NCBI GenBank assembly: GCA_947471745.1
Contig: CANJKZ010000093.1
Coordinates: forward strand, 749,501-813,500
Length of the DNA: 64,000 nt
Direction of reading: 5' to 3'
Origin: Closterium sp. Naga37s-1
Lineage: Eukaryota; Streptophyta; Zygnematophyceae; Desmidiales; Closteriaceae
Positions 11,701 through 23,700 of the stretch are shown piece after piece (position 1 is the stretch's first letter; every line of letters begins with the position of its first letter). A model generated the notes under the pieces. That model did no database searches. It saw only the letters and a list, made by a program, of their open reading frames with translations, and was not told where the DNA came from. Position numbers and translations under genes: made by a program.

Positions 11701-14700
11701 TGCCAGGCCTGGGGATGGCGGCTTGCCCCGCCCGCCCCCTGCTGCTTCATCCGCCTGTGCATCTCCCGTCTGTAAGCATGGAATGGTGGGGATTTTGGCA
11801 CATAGTGAGTGGGGATCGGTGGCGTGTGATGAGTTGGGATGGGTGGAATGGAACGCGGAGAGGATTACAGGGCACAGAGTGACAAAAAAAAAAGTATGGA
11901 CAGAAGGGTTTAGATATAGAACGAAAAACAAAGGGAAAAATATCAGCATGGGCCATCGAGAAAGCAGAAAGAAAAGCGGATGCCCAAGCAAGCAAGCGAG
12001 CAAGCCAGCCGTGTGACGAGAAGCAAAGCATTTGGCTGGCACGCACCAAGCCAGCAGCCGGGCCTGCAGCAGCAATGCTGCGAGAGAGGTGGAGGGCCGT
12101 GGGCACGAGCACAGGCAGAAGCCGGTCCACAATCTGCTGCTGCTCAGTTGCTGCCAATGTGTGCAGCACTGCCAGCGACGCCCAGATTGCAGCATTGTTA
12201 GCGGCAGACAGAACGGCCGGGGAAGAAGGAGCCGAAGGCAGAGTGGGGGTAGCACTTCGGGCCATGCCTGCGGCTGCTCCTGCCGCTCCAGCAGGTGTAC
12301 CTGCACCAGGTGCACCTCCCTGGGGAGTAGCTGCCCCTGCCGCATGTGCTATGCCAGCAGCGCCAGCAGCACCAGGGCGGGAGGCCAAGGGAGGGAGACC
12401 TGGTGTTCCTGCTCTTCCCTGCTGCTGCTGCTGCTGCTGAGGCGGTGGCATGGCACCTGATCCTGCTGACCCAGCAGCAGAACCACCTGGGCCAGCAGCA
12501 CCAGGAGTTTGCCCAGGTGCTGCAGCAGCAGAGCCTGAGCCAGAGGGCTGAGGCGAGACAATGGACACGAGAAGCTTCTGCGTCACTTCCTCCACCCTCT
12601 GTGCCACTGCTGCTACCTGCTCCAGATAGACTTCCTTTGCTGCTGGGTCGTCCTCTCGCCCCTTAGCCCCCTCCCCCCCCCCTGCTGCTGCTGCTGCTCC
12701 AGCAGTGGCAGCTGTAGCAGGAGCAGCAGGAGAGGGCGCAGCAGGAGAAGCGGAAGTGCCAGGGCCTGCGGCAGCGGCGGCGGCGGTGGCGGCGGCAGCA
12801 GCGCGTGTGGCGGATGGAGGGGAGAGGGAGGTGGCGGTGGAGAAGAGTGTGCGGAGAATGCGGCAGAGGCAGGCAATGACCTCCTTGGAGCGGCTTCTCA
12901 TGCACGGCTCTATGATCTGCACGGGGGGGGGAGCAAAGGCGAGCATGCACGGAATGGGCAGGGATGGGCGGGAAAGACAGGAGAAAAGACGAGAACAGAG
13001 GGTGGGGAGACGATGGAAAAACCAGAGAGTATCTGTCAGTCCGTGCACAGAGGGGTGTGTGTGGGAGGGAGGTAATAGATGGCACCAGTACGGACACTGG
13101 CTGGGTGAAAGGTTGGCAGTGAGCGAGAGAAAATTGGCAGAGAGCCGGTAGAAATAATAGCGAAATTCGCAGAGAGCAGAGCATGCAGACAGGGTGAAGT
13201 AAATCCCACCTGAAGCACATGCACGGAGTTGTGGCGGAGGAAGGAGAGGGGGCTCTTGCGCACGCACGTCTCAATGACCCCCATGCCTGTCAGCAGCGCC
13301 ACGGATAGGTCCTTGGTTGCTGCCGCTGCCTCCGCACCCTGCGCTGCCTTGCTTGCGCTTGCCTGCCCCTGCTGACTGGTGTCCCCTCCCTGAGACAAAG
13401 AGACCGGGAACAAAGGCATGGGGAAATGATACCGGCGAGTCGGTGACACCGCAGGATGCAGCAGCGAAAAGGCCTGGGAAGAAACGATCTTGTATAAGGC
13501 ATGGAACGAGAAAAGCTCTGACAAGGCATGCAAAGAAAAGAGCAGGGAAGAGGCATGAGGAGGAGGCGTTTCTTCGAGATATTTTCAAAAAGTGCCTGTT
13601 GCAACAACGGGGAGGCACGGCGCGGCGCGCACCTCTCCTGCGGCAGACTGCTGAGCCTTCTGCTGGGCTGCTGTCTGCTGCTGGTGCAGCGCTAACAGCC
13701 GCTCGATGTAGTTCACACGGATGGTCGCCCAGGGCCACAGCTCCAGTGCCTCCTCTAGCAGCTGCAGCGCCTGCTGGTGCAGCGCCGTGGTGTCCTTGTC
13801 CTTGGGCTCCGACACGAATGCAAAGCGGATGAGGAAGTTGAGCACCATGTCCTCCATGCCTGTGTGCGGCCGGAAATCGTCGTCCCCTGCTGCTGCTGCA
13901 CTCCCCGCCGCTCCCGCTCCTGCTGCTCCTGCTGCTGCATTTGCACCTGGTCCGGCTGCACTGCCAGCAGCAGCACCGGGACCCACCACATGCCCCTCCT
14001 CCACCTTCATCCGCTTAGCACCACCACCTCTCTCCTCCTTCTCTTCGCCTCCCCCTAGCACCCTCTTGGCTCCTGCTCCCCCTTGGCCGCCCTCGCCACC
14101 CTCGCCACCAGCACCCGCTGCCCCACCAGCAGCAGCGGCAGTGGCGGCGGCGGTGGCAGCAACTTCGTTGTCGCGGCGCTTCTTCTCCCAGTTCACCACG
14201 AGCCCTGCAAGGTCCACAGCCAGACGCCGATTTTCCAGCGAGCTGTTCAGCGGCAGCGCCAGGCGCTGCAGCGAGTGCACCATCTGGGGCAGGAACTGGG
14301 CGCGCGAGGGGTAGAAGAGATCAGCATGCCGCACAATGAGCTGGAAGATATGCACCAGGTGCGCGATTGAATACCCCTCCTCCACCAGGATTTTCTTTGT
14401 GTAACGAATCCACAGCGGCATCTTCTGGTCGCCCTGAGGCAGCCGGTTGGGAAGAGCCGGCATGAGCACGTCCAGAGATTGCTTCACCAGCAGCCGGGTT
14501 TCCGGCTGGCAGGCGCGCAGCAGCGCGACAAACACCTGCAGGATGATTTTTTCCGGAGCCTGGTACGCGTCGAGGAAGTGGCAGACGTTGACAAAGGCCC
14601 ACTGCTTGCTGCTGCTGTCCTCGCGCTTGAGGTGGTTCCACCCGAACTTGATGAGCTCGCGGCGGTGCAGCTTCAACTCGTTGGGCGTGTGGCGGATGAG

Positions 14701-17700
14701 TAGTGTTGCCAGCTGCAGCAGCTCGATTCGCAATGGCTCGTCGTACTGGGCGCTCAGCTGGAAAGGGGAGCAGGGAGGGAGAGAGCGGGCGCAGTGGAGG
14801 AAAGAGGGAAGCAGGGAGGCAGGGGACTCAAGTGACTGATGTTATGGGGGTAGTGGTGTAACAGTAGCATCGAACAGCTCCTCATTCTCATCCTACCTCC
14901 CCCACCCCTCCTCCCTCCCTCCCCTGCATTCAACCCCGTATGATCCCACCACGACCCTCACCTCTTCCGGCGGGTCGAGCAGGCGATCAACAATGGTGCG
15001 AATGACAGTGGCATCCAGCAGCTCAGGGCCATGCCCATGACTGAGCAAGTGCGAGAGCATGGGCATGATGAGCAGCTGCAGCGCCGTCACCATCGCCTCC
15101 TGGTGTGCCGCCGGCATCACCTGGTTCACCGCCCCTCCCGCTGCCCCTGCTGCTGCTCCTGCTGCCGCTGCTGCCTGCCCGCCTGCCTGCCCTGCTGCTG
15201 GCGGCTGTGTGGGGTTGGTGAGGATTCCGCCCTGGTACAGCACGAGGAAGCGCAGGAGAACCAGCTTGCGTTGCTGTGGCGTGTACGTCTCTGGGAGCTG
15301 AGAGTGGTTGACCGGGGGGGCAGAAGGGTGGCAGATGGGGGAGGGAGTGAAGGGGGAGAAATGGGGGGGTGGGGTTCCCAGGTTTGAAAAATAGAGGAGT
15401 GGAGTGGAGTGAGCATCAGGTGTGGGATACACGCCACCACGGCGACGATCCTTGGAGCAGACATGAGAGTAGCAACCACAGGAGGTTTCTGAAACGGCTT
15501 GGAACATCACAAGAGCAGGCAGCGCAGGAGTGAAACCTGGAGCATGAAGAAGCGCTTGAGGAAGGCGTAGTCAATGTGTGTGCGCTGGCGGAAGTGAACT
15601 TTTGAGTTGACTCAACAGTCACCTCGTTACAATGGCACATTGACTCAAAAGTCACCTCATAGGAGCATTGCAGACCTGGAGCATGAAGAAGCGCTTGAGG
15701 AAGGCGTACTCGATGCGTGTGCGCTGGCGGAATTTGACTCAAAGTCACCTCATAAGAGCACAGCACACCTGGAGCATGAAGAAGCGCTTGAGGAAGGTGT
15801 AGTCGATGCGTGTGCGCTGGCGGAAGATGGCGAGCAGCGCAAACAGCAGATCCACCTCCTCCCGGTTGTGCTTCACGTAGTTGAGAAAACACTTGACCAA
15901 CCACTTGCTCTCCTTCACCTGCAACCCACCAAACACGCCCCCACATTACATGCGTGATCCCCCATGCATACCCACCCCCACATACACGATCATTCACTCG
16001 CACCCATTTCCCCGGCCCCGCAACCCCTCAGACCCGCAATCCAGAGCACCCCCTTCCCCCACCCCCTTCCAACCCTCACACACACGCCCGTGCACGCACA
16101 CTCGACGGCAAAAAGAAGGCCAGGCCACGTAGACACACACACCCAACAGACTTTAGCTTCAAGTTTTCAAGACATGATGCACCAGCTGATGAATGCATGC
16201 ATTTGCGGAGATAAAAAGCCATGATACTACCATTGTGTACCAAGCAAGCAATGAGAAGTATCTTTTACCACCACGCTATGACAACCCACGCACCATGCAC
16301 CACTAACTATGCAGCAAGCAGCAAGCACGCGGGCAAGCCCACCCACCATGTGCAGAGGCAGGTCCTGTTCGCGCATGAGCCGCTGCTTGCGTGCCGGCGA
16401 GTGCCAGAGATGCAGCAGCGCCTCGAAGATGTGCCTCTGCCCTCCCAGCCAGTCCGGCAGCAGCTTCACCAGCGCTCGCACCAGCGCTATCCCGTTCATC
16501 TGCCCCTCCACCTCTGCACGCACCGGCCACCACGTGGGCGGGAGAGGGAAAACGGAGAGAAGAAAGCAGCAGAGGGATGCAGGTGGGGAGGGGACTTTTG
16601 AGGCGCCTCAAAAGGCTTCACCAGCGCTCGCACCAGCGCTATCCCGTTCATCTGCCCCTCCACCTCTACACGCACCAGCCACGTGGGAGGAAGTGGGAAA
16701 ATGGAGAGAAGACAGCAGGGATGCGGGTGGGGAGGGGGAGGGTAGAGAGATGAGGAGGGTAGGAAGAAGGAGGGGAGGGAGTCGGGAGGAGGAAGTGTTG
16801 ATATTTCAAATTAACAGCAGTGGCAGGAAAGGAAGTGCATGCAGGAGGCAAGAGAAGCGGTACACAGGGGTAAGGAGGGAAGGGGGGGAAGGCGGAAAAA
16901 GGGGGAAGGGAGGTAGGGGGAGCGGGAGGGTTGGTAGGGGAAGGGGGAGGGAGGGAAGAAGCGCATGCAGTGGCACGACTAATGACATAACTGGGGGCCA
17001 CACGCTGCTCGCTACGCACCTTGAGCGGGAGTGAGCGGGTGGGCGGGCTGAGGCAGGTCTGTGAGCCCCAGCGACGGCGCCACAGACCGGAACGCAGCAG
17101 CGATGATCTTATTGGGCGAGCGCGCTAGCTCCTCCCTCAGCGGCACGCCGGTATCCGAGCGAATAATGGCGAGGAAGCGGCGGAAGAGAGCCGGCTGGCT
17201 GAGCCGCGCTAGAAAGTAGTCCACCGACTCGTGCGAGTAGCGGTTGAGGAACTTGGTGAGGGGTTGCAGGTAGGGCGAGTTGAGGTCGGAGAGCAGGGAG
17301 GTGGGCGGGAGTGCGGCCTCCAGCTGCATGCAGAGGTGGACTAAGTCGTCTAGGAACTTAACGGCTTGCGATGGCAGCAGGTGGAATAGCTCCAGGATTG
17401 CTGCGGATGGGGAAAAGGGGGGAACGGGTGAGTTTTTTAGTTCACTCAAAAAGCGCGGTCTCGAGCTGCATGCACAGGTGGACTAAGTCGTCTAGGAACT
17501 TCACGGCTTGGGATGACAGCAGGTGGAATAACTCGAGTATTGCTGCGGTTGGAGGAACGGGGTGATGGATGGAGTGGGGAAACGGGAGGGGGGGGGTGGT
17601 GGGAGAGGGGGGTTACAGGTACGCGGCGAGGGGAGTATAGGGGAATAGCAAGGACAGGAAACAGGAGACACGAGGGATTGGGTTAAGGAAGAGCCGGGAA

Positions 17701-20667
17701 AGGGAAAGCATCAAGGCCTAGACTGCACAATGCAAAGTGCGTGGCACTGCAGTGCACGCTCACCAGCAGCTATCTTGGGCTCTTCTCCTGGCCGCCACGC
17801 TCTCTGCCCCTGTGCGGGCCCTCTGTCAGGCTCCAGCATCTTGGCCAGGTAGTCCTTGAGCTTGTCGCCCAGGGTCACGTTGAACCAGTTGGACAGCAGC
17901 TCCAGCAGCCGCGCAAGGCCCTGTGCGTGCGAGTCACGGGTGGAAGGAAGGAGGGAGCGTGCGAACAGGTCAATCTGGCAGAAGGGGAGACCTAGAGGCG
18001 CAGGATGAATGAAGCGAGAAGCAACGAGAAGCCGGAGAAGTTGAGGTTGAGGGGAAGGAAGGGGGGTTGAAGGAAGAGCTCATATCACACCTGGAGCAGC
18101 GGCAGGTTGAGGGACTTGTAGTGGGCGAAGTGCACGAGGATGGGGCGCAGGCTGGACTGCAGCAGCTCCTTGGGCAGGCGCTGCTGCATGATCACCTGCC
18201 TCAAACCCTCTTTAGCCGCACTGACAATCTCGGGCGTGCGCAGCGTGAGCGACTTGAAGAACATGGCAATGATGCGCGACCGCATGTCCGCGTGCCCGGG
18301 CGCCTTGCACTCGTCCCACGCCATGGCGGTGCAGAGCAGCTCAATGCATGCGGAGCGCAGGCCCGTCAGCACGGCGGCCTGCCGCCCTGTGAGGAACTTG
18401 GCGTGGAGAACCGCCTCGTCTGCCTCTGCCACGCTGAGAGCGTCCTGGAGAAGTGTGAGCAGCTCCGGGGTGAGGCGCAGGAGAGGCGGGCGGAGGGCCA
18501 GGCAGAAGTTGGCACACATGACCGTGCCCACCTGGGATGAGGGGGGGAGGTGGGGAAAAGAGGGGGGAGAGGAATTTGCGTCGACAGAAATAAGGAGATG
18601 GGGGCGCGGCACTAGGTAGAAGTTGCCACACTTGATAGTGCCCAACTCGGATGATGGGGCGACGGGGAGAAGAGTGGAACGAGGAGAGAGATTCATGCAG
18701 GCTAGCATGACACTCTGCTTGCGTTGCAGCAGACTGCACGCACAAACAAACACACTGCACGCACGCTCGCATGCACAAAATAACGCACGCACGCACATAC
18801 CTGCTGCTCCACGTGGCGCGACCGCAGCAGACGGCTGAGAAGCGGAGCGAGCAGCGGCTAGTACGTGGGCTCGAGCAGCTCCAATACCTCGGAGCCCCTG
18901 CACGACGCCAGCAGCGCCAGACTTCTGAGTCAACTCAAAACACGCTCGCACATACCTGCTGCTCCACGTGACGGGACCGCAGTGGGCGGCTGAGCAGCGG
19001 GGCCAGCAGTGGCTGGTACGTGGGTTCCAGCAGCTCCGACACCTCAGAGCCCCTGCGCGATGCCAGCAGCGCCAGGCTGGCCTGCACGTTCTTGCGCACT
19101 ACGCGGGGCGAGTTGGGGTTGAAGAGCTCCACTGCTAGGACTTCCAGCACGGAGCGGAAGCTCGCTGTGCGCTCCTCTGATGCCGTGTCGTCCATGCTGT
19201 TGGCCACTCGTAGTACTTGGGTGAGAACGTGGGTTGTCTCCTCTCGCTCCCTCACTGAGTGCTGCGGCAACCTCCGAAGCACGAAGAGAAGTGCACGCAC
19301 TATGCGAGACTGGATGGGGGAGGTGGGAGGGGAGGGAGGGGAGGAGGGAGGGGAGCGGGAAGAGGGAGGTGGAGGGGTGAGGATGAGGGGCACACAAGTG
19401 GGTGGGGTAACTGGGCCAAGCGGGGACATTACACACACAAGGCATCAATGTGCTGAGTTGCATTCTCGTCAATAACGCAAGGCGCACCACGCCGGACCAA
19501 GAGTGGCGCAAGGAGTGCAACGCTCAGGCAGGCAGGCAGGCAGACGGGCAGGCGGGCCGGCAAGCACGCATGCACGCACGCACGCACGCATTTACCATTC
19601 ACAGCTCACCTGAAAGAGACTCAGCATGTCAACAGGGACCTTGCCCACGAGCGCACCCAGCCCCATCACCCCGCCAATCTGCTCATGCCATGTGAGCCCA
19701 TAGCAGCAGTGCAGCAGGCGCGAGAGCAGCTCCTCTAACACCGGCACACTCAAACCCGGCGGCGCAGGCGCCACCACACTCATCGACGGGGACGAAACCA
19801 TTCCCGGGGTGCCCGGCGTGGGGAGCACGGCAGGGATGGCGGTGCCAGCCTGACGGCAGCGCGCCATGAGAATGACTGAGTCTGTGAAGGAGGTGAGGGC
19901 GGAGACGGCAGCGCGAGCATGCGCTCTGTTCTCTGATATGAGCACGGAGACCAGGGCGTCTATGAAGATGATGGGGTCTAGGACTCGTAGGGAGGACTGC
20001 TGCTGCTGCTGCTGCGTCTGCTGAGTCTGCTGCGCTTGCTGCTGCTGCTGCTGCTGCGTTTGCTGCGGCTGCTGCTGCTGCTGAGCCTGCTGCGGCTGTG
20101 CCTGTGGCTGCTGCCTCTGCTGCTGCTGAGCCGGCATAGATTGGCCTTGGGGAGGCCGGCCAGCTTGCTGCTGCTGTGCTGGCTGCACCTGCACAGCTGC
20201 CCGTTGCTGTGCCCCTTGCACCCCTTGCACCCCAGACACTGTCGCCCGCGAATCACCCTGTGCAGTGCCTTGAGTAGGGCGAGCAGGGCTTTGGCCAGAA
20301 GCAGGAGCCAGAACTGCTTGGCCCTGCTGTATCTGCCCACTCACGCCTTGCTTCACTTTATCGCCCTGTGGAGAGGTCTGTATCTGTGCCTGCACCTGCG
20401 CCTGTCCCTGTCCCTGCGCCTGCACCTGTGCCTGTCCCTGCGCCTGTGCCTGTCCCTGTCCCTGCGCCTGTGCCTGTGCCCGTCCCTGCGCCTGTGCTTG
20501 ACCTGCTGCAGTGTTTTGCGGGCCCACTGTCCCAGGGCTGGTCTGCACTGCCTCCGCTTTCACTGCACCTCCAGCATGCGGTCCTGCCGGCTGTGTGCTC
20601 AACACCTTCTTCTCCCCTGCTGCACCTTGTGACGCCCCTGCTTGCGCCTGCTGCTGTGCCTGGGCCA

Positions 20668-20711
<44 letters not shown>

Positions 20712-23700
20712 AGTGCTGGTGGTGGCCGTGGCTGTGCTGTCACAGCTGGTGTGGGCTGTTGCGAAGGAGCAGCTGATGTCCCTGCCGCTTGCTGGACTGC
20801 ACCCTGTGCCCCTGCTGCGCCTCCACCTTGCTGCACTACCGTACCTTGCTGTGTCACCACCTGCTGGTGCTGCTGCTGCTGCTGCTGCGGCGGCGGCGGC
20901 GGCGGCTGTTTAGGCCCCTCTGATGCTGGCTGTGCTTTCTGCACTGTTTGCGCTGGCTGCACTGCGGATGCTGCTGGGGTTGGTACCAATGGCAGCAATG
21001 GGGTTGGTACCAATGGCAGCAATGGTGTTGGTGCCACAGGTGTTGCCGGTGGCGGCTGCACAGGCTGCTGTGCTTGTGCCTGCTGCTGCTGGCCTTGCAC
21101 AGGTTTGACAGGTGATTGCTGTGGCCCAACCACCTGCTCAGCTTTCACCTCCTTACTTCCCTCCCCTACATCTTCCATCTTCACATCTTGCCCTTCTCCC
21201 TCTCCACCCGCCTTGCCTTCTGCTGGCTCTAGCTTTGCCCCGACACCTGTTGAATCCACCTCCATCTTGTCACCAGTTTCCTTCTCTCCTGCAACCCCAC
21301 CTGCCCCCTCCTCTTGTTCCTTTCCTCCCTTCACTACTCCCGCCTTTTCCTCTGCCACCGCGCCTGCAACAGTGCCTGTCTCTTCTGGCTTGCATTGAAC
21401 CGCTGCTGCCTGTAACTGCTGGCCCTTCTCTTCCTCCTTCACCCCAACCACTACCTTCCCCTCCTCCGTACCTTTCTTGTTCTCCTCTACTGCAGCCTTC
21501 TCCTTACCACCGCCATCTCCTGATGCACCTGCAGAACTTGATTTCTCTTCTCCCTTTATACCTGCCTCCTCCTTCACCTCCTCCTTCCCCTCCTTCCCCT
21601 CCTTCACCTCCTTCCCCTCCACCATCCCCTCTTTCTCTCCACCCTTACCCACCGCGCTCTTTTCTTCTCCTGCAGCCTCCTTCTGCTTCCCACCATCTGC
21701 CTCTCCCCCACCACCACCTGACTCAACCCCACCACCACCAGTCCCTTTATCAACTACCTGCTTCTCTGAATCCGCCTTACCATCTGGCCCAACCCCATGC
21801 TGCTTCTCAGCCTCCTCTCCTACCTTCTTCTCACCCTCCTCCTGGAGCGGCGTACCCTCCACCTCTTCCACCTTCCCTCCCTTCACGTCCTTGCTCTCCT
21901 CCTCCGCCCCTGCTGAGCCACTCTCCCCCTTCTCACCCTCCACTCCCTCTCCTTCCTTCCTGCCACCCGCTGCACTCCCATCGTCTTTCTTCCCCTCCCC
22001 CTTCCCATCCTCGGCTGTTCCTTCCTTCGTACTCTCTCCTTCCGCAGACCCTTGTGCACCAGGGCCTTCCGCAGCCTTAACACCACCTGCTGCCCCCTCT
22101 CCTGCTGCACCCTGCTCCTTATCACCCGTGACCTTCACCACACCCTTCTCCTCCCCATGAGCCTCCGCCTCTCCACTCCCCGTCGCCTCTGCTTCCACTC
22201 CTTTCTCCACTTTTTCCTCCACTTCTTCCTCTGCCTTCTCTGAACCTCCTGCACCCTGCGATGGCTCCTTCCCCTCAGCCTTCTCTTCTTCCTTCACTTC
22301 CTTTGTCCCTGATGTTTCTGTAACTGTCCTTGTTTCTGTCCCTGTGCCTGTCTCTGTCCCTGTCCCTGCTCCCGCGCCTGCCTCTGTCCCAGTCCCTGTC
22401 CCTTCCGCCTTCTCTTCACCCTCGTTGGTCTTATCAGGAGCAGCGGCGCCAGTCGTCTCATCAGATGCTCCTCCCTCCTTGACCTCTGGCTCCTCCTTCT
22501 GTGTCATACCATCGTCCTGCTTTCCTCCATCGTCTCTCCCCTCCTCCTCCTCCACCTTACCTTGCTCCTCCTTAGCAGCAGCAGCAGCAGCAGCAGCGTC
22601 CTTTGTCCTCTCCGCCCCACCCTCCTCCTTCTCCCCTCCAGCCCCATCCCCCTCCAAAGCCACAACCTCACCTCCCTTCTGCTCCTCATGCTCGCCTTTC
22701 TCCTTGTCATCTCTCGCCCCATCCTCTCCCCCCTCAGCACCATCCTGCTCCGCATCACCCACCTCCTCTGCACCACCTCCCTCGCCCTTCTCCGCCTTGC
22801 TCTCCTCATCCATCCCCTCAGCACCTGCACTTTCTTCCCCTTCCTTCTTCTCCTTGCCGCGCCCTTCGGCCCCACCCTCATGTCCCTCCTCCAACCCCTC
22901 CTTCCCATCAACTCCACCCTGCTCCGCTGCCTGCTTCCCCTGCTCCCCCTGCTCGCCCTGCTCGCGCTCCTCCTTCTGCCCCCCCTGCTCCGTTTCTACT
23001 CCGCCCACACCACCATCTGCACTGTCCTTCATTTCTCCCTCCGCAACCTCCCCTGCCTTGTCCATCCCTTGTTCCTCCAACACTTTCTCTTCCTTCTCAT
23101 CCGCCACACCCACAGGATCGCCTTGCCCCTCTCCCACTTCCGCACCTTCCTCCTCCCGACCTTGCTCTGCCTGCTCCCCTCCCTCAGGCCCACTCCGCCC
23201 CACCTCCTTCCCTCCCTCCGCCTTATCTCCCCCTGCCTCCACTGCTGCGACTTCTCCGTCGCCTTCCTCATCCTTCCCCGCTTCTGCATCACCCCCCTCT
23301 CCCACGCCTGTATCATCCTTCCCCTCCTCTTTCCTTTCTTCCTTCCCGTCTTCCTCCAACTTCCCTGCGCTCGCCTCTCCACCACCCTCCTCTGGTTTTT
23401 GCTCTGCCCCCTCTGCACCCTGTGCCTGCTCCTCCCCTGCACCACCCTCCACTGCTGCCTCTCCTTCTTTCTCCACGTCTTTCTGCGCGTCCCCTCCCTG
23501 TGCCTCTCTCTCACTCTCTTTCAAATCGCCCTTCTCCTCTCTTTCTCCCTCAGCAACCTCCTCAGCCCTCTGCCCACCTGCCTTCTCCTCCTCCCCTTCA
23601 CCCGCCTCTCTCTTCTCCTCTTCAGCTACCACCGTCGTTTCAACTTTCTCCTCTCCCCCTGCCCTCTCCTCTCCCGCTTCACCTGCCTCTCCCTCTGCAT

